Counted from the first letter of the stretch, positions 1 to 8,528 are shown. The stretch: 64,000 nucleotides of DNA from Clostridium chrysemydis (GCF_015234215.1 NZ_JADEKP010000002.1:310001-374000), one strand, 5' to 3'. The notes: a model not told the origin generated them from the sequence alone. A program made the numbers and translations.

Positions 1-1317
1 AAATATTCTATTCCATCTATCATAGCTATGCTTGTAACATCTTTATATAACACTATAGATAGAGCTTTTGTTGGATCTATAGAGGGTGGTGGAGCTGAAG
101 CTTTATCTGCTTTAGGTGTGGCTATGCCTTTATTTACAATAATAGGGGCTTTTTGCGTTGCTATAGCGATTGGAGGAAATACAAATATATCTATAAAACT
201 CGGTGAAGATAATAAGGATTTAGCAGAAAAGTATCTAGGAACTACTGTATTTTTAGAAATCTTAGCAGCTATATTTATAATAGTTATAAATATTACTTTT
301 TTGGAGCAGATTTTATATTTTTTTGGAGGAAGTGATTTAACTGTTCCTTTAGCAAAAGATTATATGATAATAATTTTATTATTTTCTATACTTAATTTGC
401 CAGGTTTCGCTTTAAACGGTGCTATAAGGTCAGAAGGAAATCCAAAACTCGCTGCAAATATGATGGTTTTAGGTTGCATATTAAATATGATTTTAGACCC
501 AATATTTATTTTTATATTTGATTTAAAAATAGCAGGTGCAGCAATTGGAACTGTTATATGTCAAGTTTTAATATTTCTTTGGTCTTCTTATTATTTTACA
601 TTTGGAAAATCTAAAATTAAGTTAAAATTATCAAATATCAAATTCGATAAAAGATTAGTTAAAGATATTATTAAAATTGGAATAACTCCATTTTTAATGG
701 AAATTGCAACTGGATTTATATTTGTATTAACAAACAAAATCCTAAAAAGCTATGGTGGAGATTTAGCTATAGGTGCTATGACTGCTATAACTTCTATAGG
801 GCTTCTTTTCTTAATGCCAGTTTACGGGTTAAGTCAAGGTATGCAAACTATAATAGCGTATAATATAGGAGCAAAGCTTTATAATAGAGCTAAAAAAGCT
901 CTTTATTTAGCAATTATATTCGCTACAGGATTCTTAAGCCTTGGGCTTATAACTATATTGAATTTTAAAGAGTTCTTTATAGGGCTGTTTTCAGATGATG
1001 TAGCTTTAATAAACTTAGCTAAATATGGTATAAGCATTAATTTAATAACTTTACCAACTATCGGAATAGTTATTTTAGGAACTGTGTATTTTCAAACTAT
1101 AGGTTATTCAAAAAGGGCAATATTTTTAAGTCTTACAAGAAGTGTGATTTATTTACTTCCTATATTATATTTTATGCCTAAGATATTTAATATTTTTGGA
1201 ATATTTGCATCACAGCCGTTAGCAGATATATTGGCACTATTAACAGTAGTTAGTATGATAATTAAAGATAGAAAAAACAATTCAAATCCTATTAATTTAA
1301 ATAAAAATAATATATAA
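1..1317 (+). CDS. MATE family efflux transporter (5' partial)
   Basis: Multidrug/toxin extrusion protein of the MepA-like MATE branch, which exports drugs or metabolites across the cytoplasmic membrane using a cation gradient. The reading frame is open to the first base of the window. Residues before the first ATG (position 28) read KYSIPSIIA and continue into LVTSLYNTIDRAFVG, the conserved N-terminal MATE segment, so that ATG is internal and roughly 15 residues lie outside the window. The visible part has about eleven to twelve hydrophobic segments and the usual internal duplication (ALNGAIRSEGNPKLA in the first half, GLSQGMQTIIAYNIGA in the second). A terminator follows directly. Family call is firm; substrate is unknown. 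Confidence 0.9.
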   Translation, partial: KYSIPSIIAMLVTSLYNTIDRAFVGSIEGGGAEALSALGVAMPLFTIIGAFCVAIAIGGNTNISIKLGEDNKDLAEKYLGTTVFLEILAAIFIIVINITFLEQILYFFGGSDLTVPLAKDYMIIILLFSILNLPGFALNGAIRSEGNPKLAANMMVLGCILNMILDPIFIFIFDLKIAGAAIGTVICQVLIFLWSSYYFTFGKSKIKLKLSNIKFDKRLVKDIIKIGITPFLMEIATGFIFVLTNKILKSYGGDLAIGAMTAITSIGLLFLMPVYGLSQGMQTIIAYNIGAKLYNRAKKALYLAIIFATGFLSLGLITILNFKEFFIGLFSDDVALINLAKYGISINLITLPTIGIVILGTVYFQTIGYSKRAIFLSLTRSVIYLLPILYFMPKIFNIFGIFASQPLADILALLTVVSMIIKDRKNNSNPINLNKNNI

Positions 1318-1319
1318 TT

Positions 1320-1350
1320 AAAAAGCCCTATAATTTTAGAGGGCTTTTTT
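1320..1350 (+). terminator. Intrinsic terminator after the MATE gene
   Basis: Inverted repeat AAAAGCCCT / AGGGCTTTT with a short AT loop, followed by a T run, three bases after the MATE stop codon. Confidence 0.85.
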
Positions 1351-1389
1351 GTTTTTTAAAAGATAAATTAAAGAAAGATAGTTGAGCTT

Positions 1390-2457
1390 ATGGAAAAGAT
1401 AAATAAAAAAAGAAATAGGATAAAGATATCTAGTTTTGAAGATATAAAAAAATGTGGTTATACTTTAGAAAAGTTTAAAGAAGATTTTAATTTAAAAGAA
1501 GAGGTTATTAAAAGAATATTTAGTGATATAGAAAAAGGAATAACTTACAAAGTTTATGATATAAAAGATTTTTTAGCGTATATAGATAAAGTATTGATTT
1601 TTGAAAAAGAACATAAAAAATTAAATGAAATATTTAAAGATATAAATAAATTAAATATAAAGAGAGTAGAGTTTGAAAGAAAGATTTCAAAAAAAGAAGA
1701 TGTATCAAAAATTATAAATAAAATAGAATTTATAAAAAAGTCTACTAAAAAAATGATTTTAGAAGAGGATTTTTTAGTTATAAAAGATTTAGAAAAAGAA
1801 ATTGATAAAGATTATATTTATTCAAAAGATATAGAACTTATAAAAAAAATGATACCTAAAACTTCTTTAAAAGAATCTTTATATGATATAGAAAAAGAGA
1901 TAAATACAGTTAAAATAAATTTTTCAGAAGATTTAAATGGAAATTATATAAAATCAGATTTAGGGACAGTTGAATATCACAAAAGTTTAAAGTCTGATAT
2001 TCCTAAAATAAAGAGGCTTATAAAATCTTTAGATAAATATATAATAAAAAAAGAAAACTATCATGAAATAAATCAAAGCAAAACATTAGGGGATTCTATA
2101 AATATTGCAGTTGCAAAATTTAATGATAGAGAATTTAAAGCTGTAAGTGGCAAAAATGATGTAGAGTCTTATTGCAAAGTAGTATGTAAAGAGGATGCTA
2201 TTTTTTCTAGCCTTAAAGTAAATAAACTTGGAGAACTAGGAATAGGTTATCGAAGGATAAATGATAGTGAAAAAAAGATATTTGAAGCTATTTCTAAAAA
2301 AATAGAAGAAGAGGAATTAGAAGACGTTGGAGTAATAGATTTATATAGTAAATGGGAGCCTTGTCCTAGTTGCCTTTACGTTATAAGTCAATTTAAAGAG
2401 AAATATCCTAAAATAAAAGTAAATATAAAATATCAAAAAAGCTACGGTGAAAAGTAA
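1390..2457 (+). CDS. Protein with C-terminal toxin-type nucleic-acid deaminase domain
   Basis: 355 residues. Residues 1-200 are lysine/glutamate-rich and mostly helical, with no signal peptide or membrane segment. The C-terminal ~130 residues look like a zinc-dependent deaminase fold of the BURPS668_1122 / Toxin-deaminase clade: D292-S-E294 at the place of the usual His-x-Glu, then 30 residues later the zinc motif P-C325-P-S-C328, followed by LYVISQFKEKYPKIKVN as in that clade. Members are best known as C-terminal effector domains of polymorphic toxins that deaminate cytosine or adenine in nucleic acid. Here the domain sits on an apparently cytosolic carrier and no immunity gene is recognisable nearby. 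The start has only a weak ribosome site. The fold is a pattern match by eye; the function (toxin, anti-phage or editing) is open. Confidence 0.65.
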   Translation: MEKINKKRNRIKISSFEDIKKCGYTLEKFKEDFNLKEEVIKRIFSDIEKGITYKVYDIKDFLAYIDKVLIFEKEHKKLNEIFKDINKLNIKRVEFERKISKKEDVSKIINKIEFIKKSTKKMILEEDFLVIKDLEKEIDKDYIYSKDIELIKKMIPKTSLKESLYDIEKEINTVKINFSEDLNGNYIKSDLGTVEYHKSLKSDIPKIKRLIKSLDKYIIKKENYHEINQSKTLGDSINIAVAKFNDREFKAVSGKNDVESYCKVVCKEDAIFSSLKVNKLGELGIGYRRINDSEKKIFEAISKKIEEEELEDVGVIDLYSKWEPCPSCLYVISQFKEKYPKIKVNIKYQKSYGEK

Positions 2458-2478
2458 AATTTAAACTGTAGCTTTTTT
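2436..2478 (+). terminator. Terminator overlapping the deaminase gene stop
   Basis: AAAAGCTAC at 2437-2445, inside the last codons of the gene, pairs with GTAGCTTTT at 2468-2476, which runs into a T tract. The loop is long (about 22 nt). Confidence 0.6.
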
Positions 2479-2508
2479 AAATAAATTAAATTATATTTAA
2501 AAAAACCA

Positions 2509-2537
2509 TTGAATGGCAAAATTTACTATATTATAAT
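2509..2537 (+). promoter_or_regulatory. Sigma-A promoter of the chitinase gene
   Basis: TTGAAT at 2509-2514, 17-bp spacer, TATAAT at 2532-2537, 43 bases before the chitinase start. Confidence 0.7.
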
Positions 2538-2580
2538 AAAATGGAAAGGTTTACTTTAGAATAATTATGGAGGGATTTAA

Positions 2581-4257
2581 ATGAAAAAAGAAAAGTTAAA
2601 AAAGATCATTGCCGTAACTATTGTGACTTCAGTTGTTTTTACAGGAATTTTGCCAGTATTAGAAAAGGACAAGGCTTATGCACAAGATAAGCAAGCTTAT
2701 TCATTAGAAAAAGCCGAAGCTTATAAAAGTTTTGGTGTGGGACAAGGTATAGAATGGCCAAGCCAGGTTTATTCACCTTATGTTGATATGGTAGCTTGGA
2801 TTAATAATCCTGATTACTCAAATAACGGAACTGTTAATTTGAAAAAGATTTACGAAGAAACTGGAGTAAAATTTTTTAATTTAGGATTTATTCAAGGGAC
2901 TTCAGGAATTACAAATGGAAAAGTAAACTGGGGATGGGGTGGATACTCTCTTTTAAGTGAAAGTGGAGGAGACAACAGCCAATATAACGGAATTAAAAAG
3001 TCTATAAAAGAACTTAGGGATGTTGGAGGAGATGTTACTGTATCTTTCGGAGGCTTAAACGGAACTCCGTTTTGGCAAGTTACTCAAGATGTAGATGTTT
3101 TATATAATACTTATATGGAATTAGTTAAAGGATATGGTCTAACTAGATTAGATTTAGATATAGAAGGAGGAGCTCAAGATAAAACGAAAAATATAGCAAA
3201 TGCAAAGGCTATAAAGAAAGTTCAAGATGAAACTGGAGTAGATATAGTTTTAACTTTACCAGTTTTACCTAGCGGTTTAACAAGCGTGCAATTAGATGTT
3301 TTAGAAGCTTATTTAAGTCAAGGAGTAAAAGTAGAACTTGTAAATATTATGACTATGTGCTATGGTTCAAGCACTTTAAACCCTGGAGAAAACTATGGAA
3401 CTGCATCTTTAAGAGCTGTTGATTCTACTAAAGATCAACTTAAAAATTACTTTAAAAAGTATGCAAATATTGATTTAACGGATGCAGAAAGTTATAGAAA
3501 GATTGGTACTACACCTTCTATAGGTTTTGAAGGTTCAGCTCACCCAGTGTTTACTACAGATTGGACAAAGCTTGTAGTAGATCATGCAAAATTAAATGGG
3601 CTTGGAATGGTTTCATTTTGGTCATTAAATAGGGATGCTAAACTAGATAATAATAGTGGAGTTAAAAATCAATATGAGTTTACTAATATATGCAAAGAGT
3701 TTACAGGGGGAGGTTCTGTCGAAGTTAATAATAAACCTGTTATAAGTGGAGCTCAAAGCAAAACTATATATATAGGAGATAACTTTAATCCTTTAGATGG
3801 CGTTAAAGCTGTAGATAAAGAGGATGGAGATTTAACGTCAAAGATTCAAGTTACTGGAAAGGTTGATACAGGGAAAGCTGGCTATTATGATATAGTATAT
3901 AAAGTATCAGATAGCAAGGGGCTTGAAACAACTTTGAAAATTACTATAGAAGTAAAAGCAAAGCCAGATCCAAGTAAGGATAATTATGATTCAAGCAAAA
4001 TATATAACACAGGAGATAAAGTTATATTTAAAGGTGAAGAATATGTTTGCAAATGGTGGGTTAAAGGAGAAGACCCAGATAAATCAGCTGCATGGGAAAA
4101 GGTAAATTCACAAAACCCAGATGGCACTGTAGATTATAAAGAAGGAATGGTTTGCACAGCTGGAATGAAAGTGAGGTATGAAGGAAAGGTTTATGAAGCT
4201 TTGTGGTGGACAACTTCTGTTCCAGGGAGTGATAGTTCTTGGAAATTAATAAGATAA
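2581..4257 (+). CDS. Secreted GH18 chitinase with Ig-like and two chitin-binding modules
   Basis: Extracellular endo- or exo-chitinase. Residues 1-34 form a Sec signal peptide (KKEKLKK, a hydrophobic stretch, then AYA). The GH18 barrel spans about 50-370, with the catalytic signature D191-L-D193-I-E195-G-G; E195 is the expected proton donor, and the first Asp of the family DGxDxDxE pattern is Thr here. Residues ~382-460 are a DUF5011-type Ig-like domain (VDKEDGDLTSKI). Two CBM5/12-like modules follow, each with paired Trp residues (CKWWVKGEDPDKSAAWE and ALWWTTSVPGSDSSWK). A consensus promoter and a GGAGGG ribosome site precede the gene and a terminator follows, so it is a single transcription unit. 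It probably works with the amino-sugar genes just downstream. Confidence 0.92.
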   Translation: MKKEKLKKIIAVTIVTSVVFTGILPVLEKDKAYAQDKQAYSLEKAEAYKSFGVGQGIEWPSQVYSPYVDMVAWINNPDYSNNGTVNLKKIYEETGVKFFNLGFIQGTSGITNGKVNWGWGGYSLLSESGGDNSQYNGIKKSIKELRDVGGDVTVSFGGLNGTPFWQVTQDVDVLYNTYMELVKGYGLTRLDLDIEGGAQDKTKNIANAKAIKKVQDETGVDIVLTLPVLPSGLTSVQLDVLEAYLSQGVKVELVNIMTMCYGSSTLNPGENYGTASLRAVDSTKDQLKNYFKKYANIDLTDAESYRKIGTTPSIGFEGSAHPVFTTDWTKLVVDHAKLNGLGMVSFWSLNRDAKLDNNSGVKNQYEFTNICKEFTGGGSVEVNNKPVISGAQSKTIYIGDNFNPLDGVKAVDKEDGDLTSKIQVTGKVDTGKAGYYDIVYKVSDSKGLETTLKITIEVKAKPDPSKDNYDSSKIYNTGDKVIFKGEEYVCKWWVKGEDPDKSAAWEKVNSQNPDGTVDYKEGMVCTAGMKVRYEGKVYEALWWTTSVPGSDSSWKLIR

Positions 4258-4265
4258 GCTAAAAG

Positions 4266-4297
4266 AAAAGGATGCTACTTAACGTAGTATCTTTTTT
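4266..4297 (+). terminator. Terminator after the chitinase gene
   Basis: Hairpin AAGGATGCTAC / GTAGTATCTT with two G-T pairs and a 5-nt loop, followed by T6. Confidence 0.8.
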
Positions 4298-4317
4298 AGT
4301 TATATATTTATAAAATA

Positions 4318-4396
4318 TGAAAATAAATTTCAAAAATATATTAAAGTGAAAAATATTTTAAAAAATATTGCATATGAAATTGTTTACGCTTATTAT
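4318..4396 (+). promoter_or_regulatory. nanE promoter with candidate RpiR/NanR operator
   Basis: TTGCAT at 4368-4373, 17-bp spacer, TATTAT at 4391-4396. Upstream lies a perfect inverted repeat, TGAAA-ATAAA-TTTCA (4318-4332), and an imperfect AT palindrome around 4349-4369. Because an RpiR-family gene follows nanE, these are candidate operators. Assignment is by position only. Confidence 0.45.
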
Positions 4397-4428
4397 ATAA
4401 ATATAAGAAAAAAGGTAGGTGAGAATTT

Positions 4429-5094
4429 ATGTTAGATAAATTAAAAGGTGGGTTAATAGTTTCTTGTCAGGCACTTGAAGAGGAACCTTTGCATAGTCCT
4501 ATGATAATGGGAAGGATGGCAATTGCAGCGCAAATGGGAGGTGCAGTCGCTATAAGAGCGCAAGGGGTAGAAGATATTAAAGAGATAAAAAGAAGTGTAA
4601 ACTTACCTGTAATTGGGATAATAAAAAGAAAGTATGATGATTCAGATATTTATATAACTCCAACTAAAAAGGAAGTTATGGAGCTATTAAGTACAGGCTG
4701 TGAGATGATAGCTTTAGATTGCACAAACAGAAAAAGGCCAAATGGTGAAAAACTTAAAGATTTAATAGATTTAATTCACTCAAAAGGTGTTTTAGTAATG
4801 GCGGATATAGCATGTTTTGAAGAAGGAATTTTAGCTGAAAAATTAGGAGTTAATTGCGTTTCAACAACACTTTCAGGATATACAGATTATTCAAATAAAA
4901 ATAAAGGAGTTGATTTAGAGTTAATTAGAAAATTAAGTGAAAATTTAAAAATTCCAGTGATTGCAGAGGGAAGGATACATAGTCCAAAGGATTTAGAAGA
5001 TGCTTATAAAAGCGGAGCGTTTTCGGCTGTTGTTGGAGGTGCTATAACTAGACCTCAAGAAATTACAAAAAGATTTGTAGATGTTTTAGGTTAA
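4429..5094 (+). CDS. nanE: N-acetylmannosamine-6-phosphate 2-epimerase
   Basis: Cytosolic TIM-barrel epimerase converting ManNAc-6-P to GlcNAc-6-P in sialic acid and amino-sugar catabolism. It is 221 residues, the usual length. The catalytic lysine is K66 in GIIKRKYDDSD, and the paired acid is E180 in VIAEGRIHSP, matching the positions known from clostridial NanE. Conserved barrel segments (GGAVAIRAQG, VGGAITRP) are intact. A GGTGAG-type ribosome site precedes ATG 4429. It is followed after 17 bases by an RpiR-family regulator. The other nan genes (lyase, kinase, transporter) are absent from the window, so this is a detached epimerase plus regulator. Confidence 0.93.
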   Translation: MLDKLKGGLIVSCQALEEEPLHSPMIMGRMAIAAQMGGAVAIRAQGVEDIKEIKRSVNLPVIGIIKRKYDDSDIYITPTKKEVMELLSTGCEMIALDCTNRKRPNGEKLKDLIDLIHSKGVLVMADIACFEEGILAEKLGVNCVSTTLSGYTDYSNKNKGVDLELIRKLSENLKIPVIAEGRIHSPKDLEDAYKSGAFSAVVGGAITRPQEITKRFVDVLG

Positions 5095-5111
5095 TTAAAG
5101 GGGGAAAGTAT

Positions 5112-5948
5112 TTGGGTATTATAGATAGGATAAAGAAAAACGACTATAAGAAAAGTAAAAATGATATCTTATTAGAAGAATACATAGAAGAAAAGAGAAA
5201 TGAGTGCGTATATAAATCTATTTCAGAGATAGCAAAGGGTGCAAAAACTTCAGAAGCTACTGTAACTAGGTTTACAAAAAAGCTTGGATTTAGCGGGTTT
5301 CAAGAATTTAAAGTAACACTTGCTAAAGTTATTTCAAAAGAAAATGGTAAAAGCATAATAAGCGCAGCTGTAGATATAAATGAAAGTGTTCAAAACACCT
5401 CTAAAACTATTTTAGAGAGCAACAAGCTGGTTTTAGATAAGACTTTTGAAGAACTTGATTTTAATAAAATAGTAGAAATTAGAGAATTAATTTTAGGTGC
5501 TAAAAGAATACTTTTCTTTGGAATTGGAAACTCTGGAATTTCAGCTATGGATGCAAATTACAAGTTTATGAGGATAGGTTTAAATACGACTACTGTTACT
5601 GATAATCACACTATGCTTATGATGTCTTCGTTAATTTCAAGGGAGGATTTAGTTTTTTGCATTTCATACACTGGAGAAACTAAAGAACTTATAGAAGCCT
5701 TAAATTTAGTAAAAGAGAACAAATGTAAAATCATATCAATAACTTCAAATGTTAGAAATACAATTATGGATATGTCAGATGTAAATTTAAGCTATGTAGG
5801 AGTAGAAACAAAGTTTGAAACAGGGTCTATTATGTCAAAACTCACTCAAGGATTTTTAGTAGAACTAATCTATGCAGAAGTAATAAAAGAAGTATATGAA
5901 GAAGCTATAGAAAACAAAATAAAAACTACAAACTCTATAGAAAGATAA
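5112..5948 (+). CDS. RpiR-family transcriptional regulator, probably NanR-like
   Basis: 278 residues. N-terminal RpiR helix-turn-helix (about 37-70, ISEIAKGAKTSEATVTRFTKKLG) and a C-terminal SIS phosphosugar-binding domain (about 125-260, FFGIGNSGISAMDANYKF, ISYTGETKELIEAL). These proteins sense a sugar phosphate and repress catabolic genes. It starts at TTG 5112 with AAGGGGG a few bases upstream, and is co-transcribed with nanE, so ManNAc-6-P or GlcNAc-6-P is the likely ligand. It may act on the palindromes upstream of nanE and on unlinked sialic acid genes. The NanR identity is inferred from the neighbour. Confidence 0.85.
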   Translation: MGIIDRIKKNDYKKSKNDILLEEYIEEKRNECVYKSISEIAKGAKTSEATVTRFTKKLGFSGFQEFKVTLAKVISKENGKSIISAAVDINESVQNTSKTILESNKLVLDKTFEELDFNKIVEIRELILGAKRILFFGIGNSGISAMDANYKFMRIGLNTTTVTDNHTMLMMSSLISREDLVFCISYTGETKELIEALNLVKENKCKIISITSNVRNTIMDMSDVNLSYVGVETKFETGSIMSKLTQGFLVELIYAEVIKEVYEEAIENKIKTTNSIER

Positions 5949-5983
5949 AATATTAGAGCTTTTAATTTAAAAGCTCTAATATT
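5949..5983. terminator. Bidirectional terminator between nanR-like gene and greA
   Basis: Perfect 15-bp inverted repeat (AATATTAGAGCTTTT and its complement) around a 5-nt loop, serving both convergent genes and overlapping the greA stop. Confidence 0.85.
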
Positions 5984-6429
5984 TCTATTGTGTAATTGTC
6001 ACCAGGTGCTAAAACTTCTACTATATCGCCAGCTTTTTTATTTAATAAAGCCTTTCCTAAATCAGACTCGATACTAATTAGCATATTTTCAGGGTCTAAA
6101 TCCATAGTAGTAACTAAAGTTATTTCAGTTTCATCATCATCTTCAACAAATCTAATTCTAGCTTTAGAATTAATTCCAAGAAGAGATTTATCTGTAGAGT
6201 CATCATCAACTACAGTTGCAGTTGAAATCATAGTGAAAAGGTATTGTATTCTGTTATCATTTTCTCTATAGTTAGCGCAAGCTTCTTTGTACTCTGCGTT
6301 TTCAGATCTATCACCATGAGCTGCTGCTACAAGTTTTTCTTTAGCTATTTCAGCTCTCTTAACTGTCATTCTATATTCTAGTTCTTCTTTTAATTTTTCC
6401 ATGTTTTCTCTAGTAAGAGTATTATGCAT
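5962..6429 (-). CDS. greA: Transcription elongation factor GreA
   Basis: Binds the secondary channel of RNA polymerase and stimulates cleavage of backtracked transcripts. An N-terminal coiled coil (~1-75) carries the acidic tip GDRSENAEYKEA with D40 and E43 at the catalytic positions. The C-terminal FKBP-like domain follows (~80-155, with KKAGDIVEVLAPGDNYTIEI). The start is set at ATG 6429 because GGAGG lies just upstream. The in-frame GTG at 6444 overlaps that ribosome site and would add five residues. A TATAAT -10 element lies upstream on the minus strand at about 6463-6468. It is monocistronic and convergent with the RpiR gene. Confidence 0.93.
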   Translation of the reverse strand: MHNTLTRENMEKLKEELEYRMTVKRAEIAKEKLVAAAHGDRSENAEYKEACANYRENDNRIQYLFTMISTATVVDDDSTDKSLLGINSKARIRFVEDDDETEITLVTTMDLDPENMLISIESDLGKALLNKKAGDIVEVLAPGDNYTIEILELLN

Positions 6430-6529
6430 AAGTATTACCTCCACAAATTTCTATTTAAATATTATAGCATAATAAAGATATTAAATGAACTTTTGAAGAA
6501 TATGTTAAAATATGTTTGGAGGGGATAAA

Positions 6530-7264
6530 ATGAAAGTAATTGTAAATGCAGATGATTTCGGGTATAGCAAGGGACAAAATATTGGAATACTAGAATCATT
6601 TAAAGATGGGATTGTAAGTTCGACGTCCCTTATGGTAAACATGGAAGGCTTCGAACATGCAATAAAGTTAATGAAAGAAAACAAAGAATTAAGTGTGGGA
6701 ATACATTTAGTTATGACTGCTTCAAAACCAATTTTAAAGGGTCATAAAACTATAGTAGATAAAAAAGGCTTTTTTATAAGAGATATGAACATTATAGAAA
6801 AGGCAGACCCTGAAGAAATAAAAAGAGAATATAAAGCACAAGTAAATAAATTTTTAGATACTGGCTTTAAACCAACACATATAGACTTTCACGTTGGCGC
6901 TACATATAATCAATATTTAATAGCTATAGAAATAGCAAAAGAATTAAATATTCCGCTTAGAGGGATGAACGAATTTTACGAAAATCTTTTAGAAAAAGAA
7001 GGGGTTAAACATTCTAAGAATTTTATTGAAGATTTTTATGATGAGGGTGTATCTTTAGAAAATCTAAAAGATATATTTAAAAATAATAAAGATAAAAATT
7101 TAATTGAAATTATGACTCATCCAGCTTATGTAGATTATATTTTATTAAATGGTAGCAGTTATAACATTAAAAGGGCAGAAGAATTAAAAATACTTACATC
7201 TAAAGAACTAAAAGAATTTATAAAATCAAACAATATAGAACTTGTAAGTTATAAAAACATTTAA
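6530..7264 (+). CDS. ChbG/YdjC-family carbohydrate deacetylase
   Basis: 244 residues. Family members deacetylate chitooligosaccharides or related N-acetyl sugars with a divalent metal in a TIM-like barrel. The N-terminal metal motif VNADDFGYS (D8/D9) and the histidine motif PTHIDFHVG are present, together with MTHPAYVD near the C-terminus. ATG 6530 is chosen because GGAGGGG sits five bases upstream; an in-frame ATG at 6512 would overlap that site. It lies 2.3 kb from the chitinase, so chitooligosaccharide or GlcNAc-disaccharide processing is plausible. The true substrate cannot be read from sequence. Confidence 0.85.
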   Translation: MKVIVNADDFGYSKGQNIGILESFKDGIVSSTSLMVNMEGFEHAIKLMKENKELSVGIHLVMTASKPILKGHKTIVDKKGFFIRDMNIIEKADPEEIKREYKAQVNKFLDTGFKPTHIDFHVGATYNQYLIAIEIAKELNIPLRGMNEFYENLLEKEGVKHSKNFIEDFYDEGVSLENLKDIFKNNKDKNLIEIMTHPAYVDYILLNGSSYNIKRAEELKILTSKELKEFIKSNNIELVSYKNI

Positions 7265-7280
7265 AAAGATTATAATATGT

Positions 7281-7340
7281 AATCTCCTAGAATAAGATTA
7301 ATTAAGGTTAGTTAAGTAAATTTTATTTTAGGAGATTTTT
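7281..7340 (+). promoter_or_regulatory. Attenuator-like hairpin that buries the MFS gene ribosome site
   Basis: AATCTCCTA at 7281-7289 (arm extending to 7295) pairs with TAGGAGATT at 7329-7337. The right arm contains the Shine-Dalgarno AGGAG of the gene starting at 7341, and a T run separates it from the ATG. It looks like the terminator of the preceding gene, yet any transcript of the MFS gene must include it. A TATAAT at 7271-7276 would start RNA right at the left arm. Confidence 0.6.
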
Positions 7341-8519
7341 ATGTTTAAAGATAATTTGATGGTTAAAAACAAAGATTTAAGAAACTTTTGCGTTTATAGA
7401 TTAATATTTGGAATAAGTTATACTATGATATTACCTATTATACCACTATACTTTAAAGAAATTGGTTTTGATACTATTTTAATAGGTACAATAGCTTCTT
7501 TTTATGGGATAAGTAAAACAGTAACTCAGCTTCCGTTTGGTGTAGTTACAAACACAATCGGAGATAAAAAAAGTTTGAAGCTTGCACTTATTTTGATGTC
7601 TATCTTACCTATAGGATACGTTTATAGTAAAAATTCATTTATGGCAGCAAGTTTGTATGTACTACAAGGTGGAATACTAGGTATGGCAGCCCCTGCAACT
7701 TATTCTATATTATCTAGAGTTTTAGATACTAAAAGAAGAGGAGAAAGCACTGGGTTTGCATCAGCAGTATTTACTTTAGGTGGAGGAATTGGAGCTTTAA
7801 TTTCTGGAGTTATTGTAAATAAGTTGAATAATTTTGATTTAGTTTTTCATATAGCCTCCTTTGGAATATTTATATCATTTATATACCTTTTATTTTTAGT
7901 TCCTAAAAATAATTATAGAAGTTCAAGTGATAAGGTTAGAAATAAATCTATACTTAAAGAATTAAAAAAAGAAAAAATTATTAGAAAAACATTAGTTTTA
8001 GCATCGATTGCTTTTTTAGGAGATTATATATATGGCTGTATTTTATCTTTGATACATTTTTATGGAACTGATGTTTTAAATGGAACGACAGCCTATACTT
8101 CTTTTATAATATCTGTTTATCTTCTGGTTTTTGGAATAGGGGCGCCAATAGCTGGTTTAGTATCAGATAAAATAGGAAATAAAAAGAATTTAAATTTATC
8201 TTTTTTTGTTATGAGTTTAAGCTTACTTGGATTATACTTTATAAGAAATAAAATAATTTTTTTAATAATTATTATAATATATTTTTTAGGTGCAACCTTT
8301 TTAAATGCATCCCTTCAAAGTGAATTATCTAAAGCATCAAAAAACGAGTCTACAAAAGGATTTGTGTTTGGACTAGTTGGAGGTGCTGAATCCTTAGGGT
8401 TTGCTGTAGGTCCTTTAATTTCATCATATTTATATAGCTACAGCAAAGAACTTTTATTTTTAAGTTTATTTTTTGTAACTTTGATAGTTTCTTTATTTTA
8501 CTTTTTAAATTTAAAGTAG
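7341..8519 (+). CDS. MFS transporter (first of a tandem pair)
   Basis: 392 residues, about 12 membrane segments, typical major facilitator layout. The loop 2-3 signature is GVVTNTIGDKKS, and a second-half counterpart is GLVSDKIGNKKN. The conserved MFS helix reads GFASAVFTLGGGIGAL. It is closely related in sequence to the next gene (shared FCVYRLIFGISY, STGFASAVFTLGGG, YFLGATFLNA), so the two arose by tandem duplication. Likely an efflux pump; substrate unknown. Its ribosome site is inside a strong hairpin, suggesting regulated expression. Confidence 0.88.
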   Translation: MFKDNLMVKNKDLRNFCVYRLIFGISYTMILPIIPLYFKEIGFDTILIGTIASFYGISKTVTQLPFGVVTNTIGDKKSLKLALILMSILPIGYVYSKNSFMAASLYVLQGGILGMAAPATYSILSRVLDTKRRGESTGFASAVFTLGGGIGALISGVIVNKLNNFDLVFHIASFGIFISFIYLLFLVPKNNYRSSSDKVRNKSILKELKKEKIIRKTLVLASIAFLGDYIYGCILSLIHFYGTDVLNGTTAYTSFIISVYLLVFGIGAPIAGLVSDKIGNKKNLNLSFFVMSLSLLGLYFIRNKIIFLIIIIIYFLGATFLNASLQSELSKASKNESTKGFVFGLVGGAESLGFAVGPLISSYLYSYSKELLFLSLFFVTLIVSLFYFLNLK

Positions 8520-8528
8520 TAATACTTA

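Noticed and set aside
28-30. ATG near the left edge as the start of the MATE gene
   Set aside because: The nine codons before it are open and match the conserved MATE N-terminus, so the gene begins outside the window.
5996-6271. Open frame on the plus strand within greA
   Set aside because: Antisense shadow of GreA with no ribosome site; GreA motifs show that the minus strand is coding.
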